A DNA stretch of 64,000 nucleotides from Burkholderiales bacterium (GCA_029977705.1 JAPOKJ010000006.1:37042-101041), one strand, 5' to 3'; counted from the first letter of the stretch, positions 25,561 through 34,810 are shown. Translations and numbers: made by a program. Notes: generated by a model from the sequence alone, not told the origin.

Positions 25561-27300
25561 GTGAGCTCGAGTTACGCCGTCTACAAGCGCCTGCTGGGCT
25601 ACACCCGGCCTTACCGGATCGCCTTTGTCGTGGCCATCGCGGCCATGGTGGTGGCGGCACTCACCGAGCCGCTGTTCCCGGCCCTGCTGCGCCCCCTGCT
25701 GGACAATGGTTTCGTCAACAAGACCGGGTTTCCGCTCTGGTTTGTGCCGGCCGCCCTGATCGGCATGTTTGCCGTGCGCGGCATCGCCACCTTCGTGAGC
25801 AGCTATGCGATGAACTGGCTCGCCAACAAGATGCTGATCGATCTGCGTTGCCAGATGTTCGAGCGCATGCTGCGCCTGCCGGCGACCGATTTCCAGCGCG
25901 ATGCCTCGGGCCTGCTGATCTCCAGGATCGTCTTCGAAGTGGGCAATGTCACGCAGGCGGCCACCAAGACGGTCACGGTGGTGGTGAAGGACAGCCTGAT
26001 CGTGCTCAGCCTGCTCGGCTGGTTGCTCTACCTGAACTGGAAGCTGACCCTGATCGTGCTGGTGCTGGTGCCGGTCATGGCGCTGATCATCCGCGCCTAC
26101 AGCAAGCGCATGCACCACCTGAATCGTTCCAGCCTCGAGTCCACCGGCGAGTTGACGCGGGTGGTCAACGAAGCAGTGTCGGGCTACAAGGAAATCAAGG
26201 TCTTCGGGGCCTTTGGTCAGGTGCAGGGAGGCTTTCGCCGCACCATCGACCAGTTGCGTCGCTATGCGATGCGCATCACGGTGGCCAGCAGTGCGACGGC
26301 GCCCATCACCCAGACCCTGGCGGCCGCGGCGGTGGCATGCGTCGTCACCATCGCGATGTTGCAGACCCAGCGCAACGAGACCACGGTGGGCGGCTTCGTG
26401 TCATTCATCACCGCCATGCTGATGCTGCTGGCGCCGCTCAAGCACCTGGCCGACATCAATGAGCAATTGCAGCGCGGCATCGCAGCCGCCGAGGGCGTGT
26501 TTGCGCTCCTGGACCGGCCGATCGAGGCTGAGACCTCATCCACTGCCTTGGGTCCGGTACGTGGCGCCATCCGCTTCGAGCAGGTGGGCTTTCGCTACGA
26601 GGGCAGCGAACAGGCCTCGCTGCACGACCTGTCGCTCGACATCCGGCCCAACGAGGTGCTGGCCCTGGTGGGTGAATCCGGCGGCGGCAAGACCACCCTG
26701 GTCAGCCTGATTCCGCGCCTGCTGACGCCGAGCAGCGGACGCATTCTCATCGATGGCATTGATGCGGCATCGGTGTCGCTCGAGAGCCTGCGCGCACAGA
26801 TGGCGCTGGTCTCCCAGGACACCATGCTGTTCAATGAATCGGTGCGCTACAACCTGTGCCTGGGCATGGCCCGGCCGCATGATGATGCGGCCCTGTGGCG
26901 CGTGCTCGAGGAGGTCGAGCTCAAAGAGGCGGTCGAGCAATTGCCCGGCCAGCTCGATGGCAACCTGGGCGAGCGTGGGGCGCGCCTGTCGGGCGGCCAG
27001 AAGCAGCGCATGGCCCTGGCCCGGGCGCTGTTGCGCGATGCGCCGATCCTGATTCTGGATGAGGCCACTTCGGCGCTCGACAATGTCACCGAGCAGGCGG
27101 TGCAGCGCGCGATCGAACGGGCCATGAAGGGCCGCACCACGATCGTCATCGCCCACCGGCTGAGCACCATCGAACGGGCCGACCGCATCCTGGTGATGGC
27201 CCAGGGTCGCATCGTGGAGCAGGGCAGTCATGCCCAGTTGCTGGCGCTGGGCGGGGCCTATGCCCGCCTTTACGGACGCGGCCTGCCGGCCCCGGCCTGA
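25561..27300 (+). CDS. msbA: Lipid A export ABC transporter/permease
   Basis: The 579-residue half-transporter has six membrane helices in residues 1-330 and an ABC domain with Walker A GESGGGKTT (about 370-378), signature LSGGQKQRMALARA, Walker B ILILDEATSALD and an H-loop AHRLST. As a homodimer it flips core-lipid A across the inner membrane. The start is GTG at 25561; no ATG and no strong Shine-Dalgarno sequence lies nearby, but the size then matches E. coli MsbA. A GCCTGC-CCTT-GCAGGC hairpin (25484-25499) lies in the leader. Its 3' end overlaps the convergent WaaF-like gene by 31 bases. Confidence 0.93.
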   Translation: MSSSYAVYKRLLGYTRPYRIAFVVAIAAMVVAALTEPLFPALLRPLLDNGFVNKTGFPLWFVPAALIGMFAVRGIATFVSSYAMNWLANKMLIDLRCQMFERMLRLPATDFQRDASGLLISRIVFEVGNVTQAATKTVTVVVKDSLIVLSLLGWLLYLNWKLTLIVLVLVPVMALIIRAYSKRMHHLNRSSLESTGELTRVVNEAVSGYKEIKVFGAFGQVQGGFRRTIDQLRRYAMRITVASSATAPITQTLAAAAVACVVTIAMLQTQRNETTVGGFVSFITAMLMLLAPLKHLADINEQLQRGIAAAEGVFALLDRPIEAETSSTALGPVRGAIRFEQVGFRYEGSEQASLHDLSLDIRPNEVLALVGESGGGKTTLVSLIPRLLTPSSGRILIDGIDAASVSLESLRAQMALVSQDTMLFNESVRYNLCLGMARPHDDAALWRVLEEVELKEAVEQLPGQLDGNLGERGARLSGGQKQRMALARALLRDAPILILDEATSALDNVTEQAVQRAIERAMKGRTTIVIAHRLSTIERADRILVMAQGRIVEQGSHAQLLALGGAYARLYGRGLPAPA

Positions 27301-28298
27301 ACCGCAGGCAAGGCCTGGCCCGCCTGCCAAGCCCGATACTGCTGCTTCAGGTCCGCGAAGATGTCGGTTTCCTGCGGCCACTGATCGTGTCCGCCGCGGG
27401 TCAGCGCGACCGGGTTCCAGGGGCGGGTTTCCTGCGGATCGCTGGGGCCGAGGACGGTGATCTGCCGGGCACCGACCGCTGCCGCCAGATGCGAGGGGCC
27501 AGAGTCATTGGACAGGGTGCACACGGCCTGCTGCATCAGCGCGGCATAAGTGGTCAGGCCGACGTTTTCCAGCACCCTCAGGCGCGCGCTGCCGCCTGCA
27601 ACCGCGCTTGCCGCCCGGGCCGCCAGATCTGGCGCCAGCACCTCGCCCCTGCCGGGACAGACGACCCATTGCAGGGCCTGCAGTTCCGGATCCGCCGCAG
27701 CCGCATCGATCAGGGCCGGCCAGCCCTGCCAGAGCCGGCTCTTGCCCTTGATGGTGCCAGTGGAAAAAGGGCACAACACCAGGTAGGCACCGCCCATGGC
27801 GTGGTGCAGGGCCCGGGCCTCGTCGCGCGCCGCCTCGGGCAGGGGCAGGCTCAGCGTGGCGGGCACATCGCCCTGCAAGGGGTGGGGATCGGGCGCTGCA
27901 CCTGCGAGCAGTCCGGCCAGACGCCAGAAGCGGGCGACCTGATGCAGCGTCGTGTCCAGGGGCAGGCTTTGCTGAAGCAGGAGGCCGCGTCCCTCATGGG
28001 CGTGACCGCTGACGCGCAAGCCGGCGCAGCGCGCTTCCAGTGCCGCCGAAAACGAATTGGGCATCACCAGGATGTCACGGCCGTGCTGTTGCCCCAGGGT
28101 CCGCAGCAGTTTCACTCGGGCTCGAAACCCGGCAGGGTAGGGGCTCACAGGCACGCCCAGCCCGGCCAGCAGGGACGGGGCCCAGCCCTTGCCGACCAGG
28201 TGCAGCGCAAAGCCAGCCTGCCGCAGGGCTTGAAGGGCGGGCAGGGCCATCACGGTGTCACCGATCCAGTTGGGCAGGCGTACGAGCAGGGCAGACAT
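27270..28298 (-). CDS. Glycosyltransferase family 9 (heptosyltransferase II/WaaF-like)
   Basis: The 342-residue GT9 protein starts with LLVRLPNWIGDTVMALPALQAL, the WaaF-type N-terminus. It has CPFSTGTIKGKSRLWQGW (about 178-195) and the C-terminal LSNDSGPSHLAAAVGARQITVLGPSDPQ. It probably adds the second heptose or a related core sugar from an ADP- or NDP-heptose donor. It is on the minus strand between msbA and the GT2 gene, and its stop lies inside the msbA 3' end. Whether it is true WaaF or another core heptosyltransferase cannot be settled from this sequence alone. Confidence 0.85.
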   Translation of the reverse strand: MSALLVRLPNWIGDTVMALPALQALRQAGFALHLVGKGWAPSLLAGLGVPVSPYPAGFRARVKLLRTLGQQHGRDILVMPNSFSAALEARCAGLRVSGHAHEGRGLLLQQSLPLDTTLHQVARFWRLAGLLAGAAPDPHPLQGDVPATLSLPLPEAARDEARALHHAMGGAYLVLCPFSTGTIKGKSRLWQGWPALIDAAAADPELQALQWVVCPGRGEVLAPDLAARAASAVAGGSARLRVLENVGLTTYAALMQQAVCTLSNDSGPSHLAAAVGARQITVLGPSDPQETRPWNPVALTRGGHDQWPQETDIFADLKQQYRAWQAGQALPAVQAGAGRPRP

Positions 28299-28431
28299 GG
28301 TTGATGGCGAATCGGTGCAGTGCGCGAGGCAAAGGGGAACCGGCTCGGGCCGGACCGGTCGAGCCCTTGCAGCGGGTCCGATACGGCGGGAGCGATCCTT
28401 GTGGATCCGGACCCTAGGTTAACATTCGCGC

Positions 28432-29229
28432 ATGTCGACGGATCCCCAGATGCCCTCCGATCGCCCTGCATCGCCGGCGAGGATGCCCTTGTCGGCGGTC
28501 CTGATCACGATGAACGAGGCGGCCGATCTCGAGCGTTGTCTGCGCGCCTTGCACTTCGTGCAGGAGATCGTGGTGCTCGACTCTGGCAGCACCGACGGCA
28601 CGGTCGAGTTGGCGCGTCGCCTGGGGGCAAGGGTCATCGAAACGGATTGGCCCGGCTTCGGGATCCAGAAAAATCGCGCGGTCGCTGCCGCCACTCATGA
28701 CTGGGTGCTCTCGCTCGATGCCGATGAATGGTGCGACGAGACCCTTGCCGCCAGCATCGTGCAGGCGATGGCCCGTGCCGCTTGCGATCCCCGCGCACCG
28801 CGTGCCTATCGTTTCCGGCGCCTGAACCTGTACCGGGGGCAGGCGATGCGTCATGGCGACTGGGGCCGTGACCGTCCCTTGCGCCTGTTCCACCGGGATG
28901 CTGGCCGCTTCTCGGAGGTACCGGTCCACGAAAGCGTGCAGACCCGTGAGCCGGTCGAACAACTGCCAGGCCTGTTGTGGCATGACTCGATTGCCGACTA
29001 TGCCGAGGCCCGTGCCAAGTACGACCGCTATGCCCGCCTGTCGGCTCAGACCCTGGCCCGCCAGGGTCGGGGCGGTTGGCTGCGCGCCGGTGTCTCGGCC
29101 TTGTTTGCCTTCCTGCGCAGCTACCTGTTGCGTGCCGGCTGGCTCGATGGAGGGGGCGGCCTGCAACTGGCCTGGCTGGGGGCGCGCTATACCTTCTTCA
29201 AGTACTACCTGGCCCGCTCCCAGTCCTGA
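28432..29229 (+). CDS. Glycosyltransferase family 2 (WaaE/KdtX-like core transferase)
   Basis: The 265-residue GT-A protein has the opening SAVLITMNEAADLERCLRAL and EIVVLDSGSTDGT (residues 45-57). The metal-binding LDADEWC lies near 96-102, and the VHESVQ and FFKYYLARS segments are shared with WaaE-type LPS core glucosyltransferases. It probably transfers a hexose to the inner core. A 130-base leader separates it from the divergent WaaF-like gene. Its TGA overlaps the ATG of the O-antigen ligase gene by one base (TGATG), so the two are coupled. Confidence 0.88.
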   Translation: MSTDPQMPSDRPASPARMPLSAVLITMNEAADLERCLRALHFVQEIVVLDSGSTDGTVELARRLGARVIETDWPGFGIQKNRAVAAATHDWVLSLDADEWCDETLAASIVQAMARAACDPRAPRAYRFRRLNLYRGQAMRHGDWGRDRPLRLFHRDAGRFSEVPVHESVQTREPVEQLPGLLWHDSIADYAEARAKYDRYARLSAQTLARQGRGGWLRAGVSALFAFLRSYLLRAGWLDGGGGLQLAWLGARYTFFKYYLARSQS

Positions 29230-30539
29230 TGAACCCTGACCTGAAAGCGCCCTGGCGTTCGCCGCTGGACCTGGCCTGTTTCCTGTTGGGCGGGCTTTGC
29301 CTGACGGTGCCCTCCGGGTATGCATTGGCCGGTGTCCTGCTCTGGGTGATCGGCATGCGGCGCCTCTGGTCCGGGCAGGCCCTGCCGTTGTTGCGAGCAC
29401 CCCTCGACGCAGCGGACGCGGCCAGGTCCGCACGGCGCGTCGTGCTGGCCTGCCTCGCCTATGGGCTGATGCAGGTCTTCGTACACTTTTATCACGGCAA
29501 CGGCCTGCGCGAACTCGATGACACCCTGCCTTTTGTCTTTGCGCCGCTGATCTGGTTTGCGCTGCGCGGCCAGCCCAGCCGACCGTCATGGCTGGCCTGG
29601 GGCTTTGTGGCGGGCGCCCTCGGTTGTCTGGCGGTGGCCTTGTGGCAGTACCTGGTCAAGGATGCGGCCAGGGCGAGCGGCTTTACCTTCGTGATCCAGT
29701 TCGGCAACCTGTGCATCTGGCTCGGGCTGGCCTGCCTAAGTGGGCTGGTGCTGGTGGACGGACAAGACGGCGCGTCGGCCCGGCGCCTGCGCGCCGGTGC
29801 GGTGCTGGGCTTTCTTGCCGGGCTGTTTGCCTCGGTGCTCTCGGGGACCCGCGGTGGATGGCTGGCCCTGCTGCCGGCCTTGCCGGTGCTGTGGCTGGCC
29901 TGTCGCGCCAGCCACTGGCTGCGTCTGCATCGTGCCGCCCGACTCGCGGCCATCGCGCTGCTGCTCCTGCTGGCGGCACTGCTGCTGCGCTCGCCGGTGC
30001 ACGACCGTATCGCGATGGCGGCCAGTGACTGGCGGGCCTGGGCCGATCATGGTCAGACCGAGGGCTCGCTGAACGAGCGCATTGCGCTTTGGAGCATTGC
30101 CCGCACCATCATTGCCGAGCGGCCGCTGCTCGGTCACAGCCGCGCCGAATATGTGGCGCGGCGCGATGCCATCGTGGCCGAGCGCCACTATGCCGAGGTG
30201 GTGCGCATCTCGGGGTCGCATGTGCACAACGACGTCCTGCAGGCCCTGGTGCGCGGCGGCGTGTTCTCCGCTAGCGCCCTGTGCATCATGTATCTGCTGC
30301 CGCTGCTGTTGGCCTGGCGCAGCCTGCGGGCCCGGGATCCGGTGCTGCGCCACCTGGCCACACTGATCGTGCTGCTGGACCTGTGCTATCTGGTGTTCGG
30401 GCTGACCCAGACCTTCCTGAACCACAACAGCGGACGCATGGTGTTTGCGATCGGAATGCCGGTGCTGGTCTGCCTGTGGGCCAACCGGCTGCAGGCGCAT
30501 CCGGCCGTGTCATCCGGACCTGACCTGTCCCCCTCCTGA
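29229..30539 (+). CDS. waaL: O-antigen ligase family protein
   Basis: This 436-residue inner-membrane protein has about ten to twelve hydrophobic segments. A large periplasmic loop (about 255-340) contains LNERIALW, HSRAEYVARR and the family motif GSHVHNDVLQALVRGG, whose His is the key residue in WaaL enzymes. It would transfer undecaprenyl-linked O-antigen or a related polymer to lipid A-core. The start at 29229 is fixed by the TGATG overlap with the upstream GT2 gene. A second GT2 gene follows 11 bases later, forming a three-gene unit. Confidence 0.88.
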   Translation: MNPDLKAPWRSPLDLACFLLGGLCLTVPSGYALAGVLLWVIGMRRLWSGQALPLLRAPLDAADAARSARRVVLACLAYGLMQVFVHFYHGNGLRELDDTLPFVFAPLIWFALRGQPSRPSWLAWGFVAGALGCLAVALWQYLVKDAARASGFTFVIQFGNLCIWLGLACLSGLVLVDGQDGASARRLRAGAVLGFLAGLFASVLSGTRGGWLALLPALPVLWLACRASHWLRLHRAARLAAIALLLLLAALLLRSPVHDRIAMAASDWRAWADHGQTEGSLNERIALWSIARTIIAERPLLGHSRAEYVARRDAIVAERHYAEVVRISGSHVHNDVLQALVRGGVFSASALCIMYLLPLLLAWRSLRARDPVLRHLATLIVLLDLCYLVFGLTQTFLNHNSGRMVFAIGMPVLVCLWANRLQAHPAVSSGPDLSPS

Positions 30540-30550
30540 AGGCAAGCGCC

Positions 30551-31417
30551 ATGTTCTCGATCATCATCCCGACCTGGAACAACCTGGCCTATGTGAAGGC
30601 CTGTGTCGACAGCATCCGCAGGCATTCGGCGCATCCGCACGAGATCATCCTGCACGTCAACGAGGGCAGCGACGGCACGCTCGAGTGGGCGCGAAGCAGT
30701 GGCATCCGCCACTCATTCAGTGAGGGCAATGTGGGCATCTGCCTGGCCGTGAACGAGGCGGCGGCGATGAGCCAGCACGAGTTCATCGTCTATTTCAACG
30801 ACGACATGATCGCGCTGCCGGGCTGGGATACGGCCTTGCTGGCGGCCCTGCCGGCGGACCCGCTCCGGCAGCCCTGCATGCTCTCGGCGACGATGATCGA
30901 ACCGGCCTTCTCGCGCAATCCCTGTGTCATCGTTGCCGACTACGGTACATCGGTCGAGGGCTTGCGCGAGGACGAACTGCTGGACGGTTTCATGGCGCAT
31001 CGTCACGGTGACTGGTGCGGCTCGACCTGGCCGCCGGCCCTGGTGCATCGCCGCTGGTGGCATCTGGTCGGTGGCTACAGCGTGGAGTTGTCGCCCGGGA
31101 TGGCCTCGGACACCGATTTCGCGATGAAGATGTGGATGGCCGGCTGCCGCCATTTCCAGGGCGTGGGCGCCAGCCGCGTGTATCACTTCCAGTGCAAGTC
31201 GACCGGGCGTGTGGTCAAGAACGACGGCGCTGCGCAGTTCCTGGCCAAGTGGGGGGTGAGCCAGTCCAGCTTCGGGCGTCACTACCTCAGACGCGGCGAG
31301 CCCTGGTCGCTGCAGGCCCTGCAGTCCCCGCCGCAGCCTTCCTTCAAGGCGCGCTGGAGCACGGTGCTCAAGCGTCGCTTCGGAAAACTGTACGACCCGC
31401 CGCTTGGGCGCGACTGA
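30551..31417 (+). CDS. Glycosyltransferase family 2 protein
   Basis: This 288-residue GT-A enzyme begins with MFSIIIPTWNNLAYVKACVDS and has a DxD-like FNDDMIALPGWD near residues 79-90. SDTDFAMKMWMAGCRHF near 190-206 is the usual acceptor and catalytic region of the family. It probably adds a sugar to the LPS core or O-chain, but donor and acceptor cannot be read. It is the last gene of the GT2-waaL-GT2 unit. It converges on rng, and a strong hairpin occupies the gap. Confidence 0.87.
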   Translation: MFSIIIPTWNNLAYVKACVDSIRRHSAHPHEIILHVNEGSDGTLEWARSSGIRHSFSEGNVGICLAVNEAAAMSQHEFIVYFNDDMIALPGWDTALLAALPADPLRQPCMLSATMIEPAFSRNPCVIVADYGTSVEGLREDELLDGFMAHRHGDWCGSTWPPALVHRRWWHLVGGYSVELSPGMASDTDFAMKMWMAGCRHFQGVGASRVYHFQCKSTGRVVKNDGAAQFLAKWGVSQSSFGRHYLRRGEPWSLQALQSPPQPSFKARWSTVLKRRFGKLYDPPLGRD

Positions 31418-31428
31418 GTCCGTCCGTG

Positions 31429-31463
31429 CCCGGGGATGCGGGTTCATCGCATCCCTTGCCGGG
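31429..31463. terminator. Hairpin between convergent GT2 and rng genes
   Basis: GGGATGCG (31433-31440) pairs with CGCATCCC (31448-31455) around a seven-base loop. The outer CCCG (31429-31432) pairs with CGGG (31460-31463) across a four-base bulge. The element fills the 51-base convergent gap and could stop transcription from both sides. There is no clear T-run, so termination may be weak or Rho-assisted. Confidence 0.5.
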
Positions 31464-31468
31464 GGCGG

Positions 31469-32935
31469 TCAGGACAGCACGATGTCGTACTGGCCCTGCG
31501 AGTACTGGGTCTCGACCTGCAGCGACACCGGCTTGCCGATGTTGTCGCCCAGCGTGGCCAGGGCCTGCGATTCCTCTTCGAGGAACAGGTCGATCACGGA
31601 CTGCGAGGCGATGATGCGGAATTCGCGCGGATTGAACTGGCGCGCCTCGCGGTCGATCTCGCGCAGGATCTCGAAGCAGATGGTGCGCGCGGTCTTGATC
31701 TCGCCCTTGCCCTGACATACCGCGCAGGGTTCGCACAGCAGGTGGGCCAGGGATTCGCGGGTACGCTTGCGCGTCATCTCGACCAGCCCCAGCGAGGTGA
31801 AGCCGCTGATGCTCGACTTGGTGCGATCCTTGCCGGTGGCGCGGCGCAATTCCTGCAGCACGGCATCGCGGTGTTCGGCGTTGCTCATGTCGATGAAGTC
31901 GATGATGATGATGCCGCCCAGGTTGCGGATGCGCAACTGGCGTGCGATCGCATGGGCCGCTTCCAGGTTGGTCTTGAAGATCGTGTCTTCGAAATTCTTG
32001 CCACTGACAAAGCCGCCGGTATTGACGTCGATCGTGGTCAGGGCCTCGGTCTGGTCGATGATCAGGTAGCCGCCGGATTTCAGGTCGACGCGGCGCGACA
32101 GCGCGCGCGTGATTTCGTCCTCGACGCCATGCAGCTCGAACAGCGGCCGATCACCCCGGTGCAGCTTCAGGCGCCCCAGCACGCTCGGCGTGTAGGCCTG
32201 GGCAAAGTCGCTCAGGTGGGCCAGCGAGCTTTCCGAATCGATCAGGATGCGCTGTGTGGTGGCGGTGACCAGGTCGCGCAGGGTTCGCTCGGCCAGGCTC
32301 AGTTCCTGGTAGAGCAACGACGGGGCTGGCTTCAGGCGGCTGGCCTCGAGCACCTGGCGCCAGCGCTTGCGCAGGTAATCCATGTCGGCGCGCAGTTCGT
32401 CCTCGGTGGCATCCTCGGCCGAGGTGCGCACGATGAAGCCGCCTTTTTCATCGGCCGGCACCAGGGCCTGCAGCAGGCTGCGCAGGCGGGTACGTTCCTC
32501 CTCGCTCTCGATCTTCTGCGACACGCCGAGATGGCCGTCGTGCGGCAGGTGGACCAGCAGGCGGCCTGCGATGCTGATCTGCGTGGTCAGCCGGGCGCCC
32601 TTGGTGCTGATCGGGTCCTTGAGGACTTCGACCAGCAGGCTCTGACCTTCGTAGAGAATTTTTTCGATCGGCAGCGAGGCGGCATTGTTGCCACTGCCCG
32701 GGCGTGCCTGCCACAGGTCTGCCACATGGATGAAGGCGGCGCGCTCCAGCCCGCAATCGACAAAGGCCGATTGCATGCCCGGCAGCACGCGGGTGACCTT
32801 GCCCAGGTAGACGTTGCCGACCAGCCCATGCGTGGCGGCCCGCTCGACATGCAGTTCCTGCAGCGCACCTTGCTGGATCAGCGCGACGCGGGTCTCGTGT
32901 GCGGTGTCATTGATCAGGAGTTCTTCTGCGGGCAT
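31469..32935 (-). CDS. rng: Ribonuclease G
   Basis: The 488-residue endonuclease has an S1 domain near residues 35-115 (FVDCGLERAAFIHVADLW). The RNase E/G catalytic aspartates are in TTIDVNTGGF and IIIIDFIDM, and a zinc-link CEPCAVC lies near 400-406. It processes the 5' end of 16S rRNA and takes part in mRNA decay. It lacks the long C-terminal scaffold of RNase E, and the length fits RNase G. It is the last gene of the yebC-to-rng operon; its start overlaps the maf gene end by 29 bases. Confidence 0.95.
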   Translation of the reverse strand: MPAEELLINDTAHETRVALIQQGALQELHVERAATHGLVGNVYLGKVTRVLPGMQSAFVDCGLERAAFIHVADLWQARPGSGNNAASLPIEKILYEGQSLLVEVLKDPISTKGARLTTQISIAGRLLVHLPHDGHLGVSQKIESEEERTRLRSLLQALVPADEKGGFIVRTSAEDATEDELRADMDYLRKRWRQVLEASRLKPAPSLLYQELSLAERTLRDLVTATTQRILIDSESSLAHLSDFAQAYTPSVLGRLKLHRGDRPLFELHGVEDEITRALSRRVDLKSGGYLIIDQTEALTTIDVNTGGFVSGKNFEDTIFKTNLEAAHAIARQLRIRNLGGIIIIDFIDMSNAEHRDAVLQELRRATGKDRTKSSISGFTSLGLVEMTRKRTRESLAHLLCEPCAVCQGKGEIKTARTICFEILREIDREARQFNPREFRIIASQSVIDLFLEEESQALATLGDNIGKPVSLQVETQYSQGQYDIVLS

Positions 32936-33521
32936 GGGCGCTCAGTAGCCGGGCGGTCTCGAAAAGCGGGAGGCCCATGATACCGGAGTAAGACCCCTGG
33001 ATGTCGCGCACGAAACGGGCCGCCAGTCCCTGGATGGCATAGCCGCCGGCCTTGTCGAAGCCCTCGCCACTGGCCAGGTAGTCGGCGATGTCGCGGGCCG
33101 ACAGGCGCGCAAAGCGCACCCGCGAGGCGCTCAGCGCGATGCGCAGCCAGTTGCCCTGGCCCACGGCCACGCCGGTGATCACGCGGTGGGTCTGGCCGGA
33201 CAAGGTCTTGAGCATCTCGACCGCTTCCCGGGCATCGGCCGGTTTGCCCAGGATGCGGCTGCCCAGCGCCACCGTGGTGTCGGAGGTCAGGACGGCCCGA
33301 TCGGGCAGTTCGCGTGCCGCGCGGGTGGCCAGGGCCAGCGTCATCTTGGCGCGCGTGACCCGCTCGACATACTGGCTCGGACGCTCGCCACCGCGCGTGG
33401 CCTCGAGGGCCTCGGCCGCCTCGGCATCGTCGGGCAGCAACACCTCGAAGGGCACTTGCAACTGGCGCAATAGTTCCTGGCGGCGCGGGCTCTTGGAAGC
33501 CAGGTAAATGGGGCGATACAT
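32907..33521 (-). CDS. maf: Maf-like nucleotide pyrophosphatase (YhdE type, dTTP/UTP)
   Basis: This 204-residue protein shows the Maf signatures SKSPRRQELL (residues 8-17), the catalytic Asp in TSDTTVALG near 76-84, and AGGYAIQGLAARFVRDIQGSY near 150-170. These resemble the YhdE subfamily, which hydrolyses dTTP, UTP and modified pyrimidine triphosphates. The start at 33521 comes one base after the rlmH stop. The longer frame upstream is rlmH read out of register. It acts in the cytosol as a house-cleaning enzyme and is co-transcribed with rlmH and rng. Confidence 0.93.
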   Translation of the reverse strand: MYRPIYLASKSPRRQELLRQLQVPFEVLLPDDAEAAEALEATRGGERPSQYVERVTRAKMTLALATRAARELPDRAVLTSDTTVALGSRILGKPADAREAVEMLKTLSGQTHRVITGVAVGQGNWLRIALSASRVRFARLSARDIADYLASGEGFDKAGGYAIQGLAARFVRDIQGSYSGIMGLPLFETARLLSAHARRRTPDQ

Positions 33522-33522
33522 G

Positions 33523-34005
33523 TCAGGCGCGATGGTAGGGATGGCCGGCCAGGATGCTCCAGGCCCGGAACAACTGCTCGGCCAGCACCACGCGCACCAG
33601 GGGGTGCGGCAGGGTGAGCCGGGACAGGCTGATCTTTTGCGCACAGGAGGCCTTGAGCGGACCATGCAGGCCGTCCGGGCCGCCCACCAACAGGGCCACC
33701 GGGCGCGCCTGTTCGCGCCAGCGCTGCAATTGCTGCGCCAGTTGCGGGCTGTCCAGTTGCTGGCCATGCTCGTCCAGGGCCACCCGGTGCGCATCATGGG
33801 GCAGCGCCACCAGGATGCGCTCGGCCTCGCGGCTCATGCAGCGCTCGGCTTCGTCCGGGCCCGCCCGCTTGTCATTGCGCTTTTCGGCCTTGACCTCGAC
33901 CCACTCGATGCGGATGTCGGGCGGCAGGCGATGGCTGTAATCGGCGCTGACCTCGTCGACCCAGGCGGGCATCCGGGTGCCGACGACGATGATGCGGATC
34001 AGCAT
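33523..34005 (-). CDS. rlmH: 23S rRNA pseudouridine-1915 N3-methyltransferase
   Basis: The 160-residue SPOUT methyltransferase has its AdoMet-binding knot at LLVGGPDGL (about 104-112). The C-terminal SLSRLTLPHPLVRVVLAEQL and GHPYHR are nearly invariant in RlmH. It methylates pseudouridine 1915 in helix 69 on assembled 70S ribosomes. It sits between rsfS and maf, a gene order widely conserved in betaproteobacteria. It has full family length with a clear start. Confidence 0.96.
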   Translation of the reverse strand: MLIRIIVVGTRMPAWVDEVSADYSHRLPPDIRIEWVEVKAEKRNDKRAGPDEAERCMSREAERILVALPHDAHRVALDEHGQQLDSPQLAQQLQRWREQARPVALLVGGPDGLHGPLKASCAQKISLSRLTLPHPLVRVVLAEQLFRAWSILAGHPYHRA

Positions 34006-34034
34006 GTCAGGGCAGGCCGGTGCCGGTCAGTGCA

Positions 34035-34745
34035 TCAAGCGCGTGTCTTGGACTTGCGCGCGCCTGATCCTGCGGTGGCCGGCTTGCGGGCCGGTGCCTT
34101 GCGGGCGGGTGCCCGTGCGCCTTCGCCAGCGGCCTTGCGTGCGGGCGCCTTGCGGGCGGGTTCGCCAGCGGCCTCCTTGCGGGGCGAGCGGGTGCTGGGG
34201 CGCGGCGCCTTGGCCGTGCTCTTGCCGGCAATGGCGGGGCTGGTGCGTGGCTTGCGCTTGGGTGCCGGCGCCTCGGCCGGAACCTGGTCGGGCCGTGGGC
34301 CGCGCTTGCGCACCGGTGCTGCAGGGGCGCTGGCTGCGGCTTCGGCGGCGACGGCGGCTGCTGCCTCGGCGGCCTTGCGGGCGCTCTTGCGAACGATCGG
34401 CTTGGGCGGGTGCAGTTCGAGGCGATGTCCACCCCAAAGCTCTTCCAGGTTGTAGTAGGCGCGGATGGCCGGTTGCATCACGTGCACGACGATGTCGCCC
34501 AGGTCGACCAGCACCCATTCACCGGTTTCCTCACCCTCGACCGAGATCACGTGGCCGCCAGCGGCCTTGACCTTGTCGCGCACGTGATTGGCCAGCGCAC
34601 GGGTCTGCCGGTTCGAGGTGCCGCTGACGATCGCGACGCGATCGAACAGGCTGGTCAGCCCGGTGGTGTCGTACAGGTGAATGTCCTGTGCCTTGATGTC
34701 CTCGAGGGCGTCGACCACGATCGCCTGAAGGCTTTGAAGTTCCAT
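34035..34745 (-). CDS. rsfS: Ribosome silencing factor RsfS with a long basic tail
   Basis: Residues 1-115 are the RsfS/Iojap domain (VDALEDIKAQDIHLYD, FDRVAIVSGTSNRQTRALA, EWVLVDLGDIVVHVMQ). This domain binds ribosomal protein uL14 and blocks subunit joining in starvation. Residues from about 125 to 236 form an Ala/Lys/Arg/Pro-rich tail with repeated PARKAPARK-like units, resembling histone H1-like sequences; the usual protein is only about 105-130 residues. The start at 34745 has AAAGG upstream and fits the family N-terminus; an upstream ATG at 34808 lacks a ribosome site. It follows nadD by 65 bases. Confidence 0.93.
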   Translation of the reverse strand: MELQSLQAIVVDALEDIKAQDIHLYDTTGLTSLFDRVAIVSGTSNRQTRALANHVRDKVKAAGGHVISVEGEETGEWVLVDLGDIVVHVMQPAIRAYYNLEELWGGHRLELHPPKPIVRKSARKAAEAAAAVAAEAAASAPAAPVRKRGPRPDQVPAEAPAPKRKPRTSPAIAGKSTAKAPRPSTRSPRKEAAGEPARKAPARKAAGEGARAPARKAPARKPATAGSGARKSKTRA

Positions 34746-34810
34746 GTTGACCTTTGCGGTTGAAGCGTCGCGAGGCAGCGCTTGGGAAGGAGGGAGGGAG
34801 GCCGGCATGA

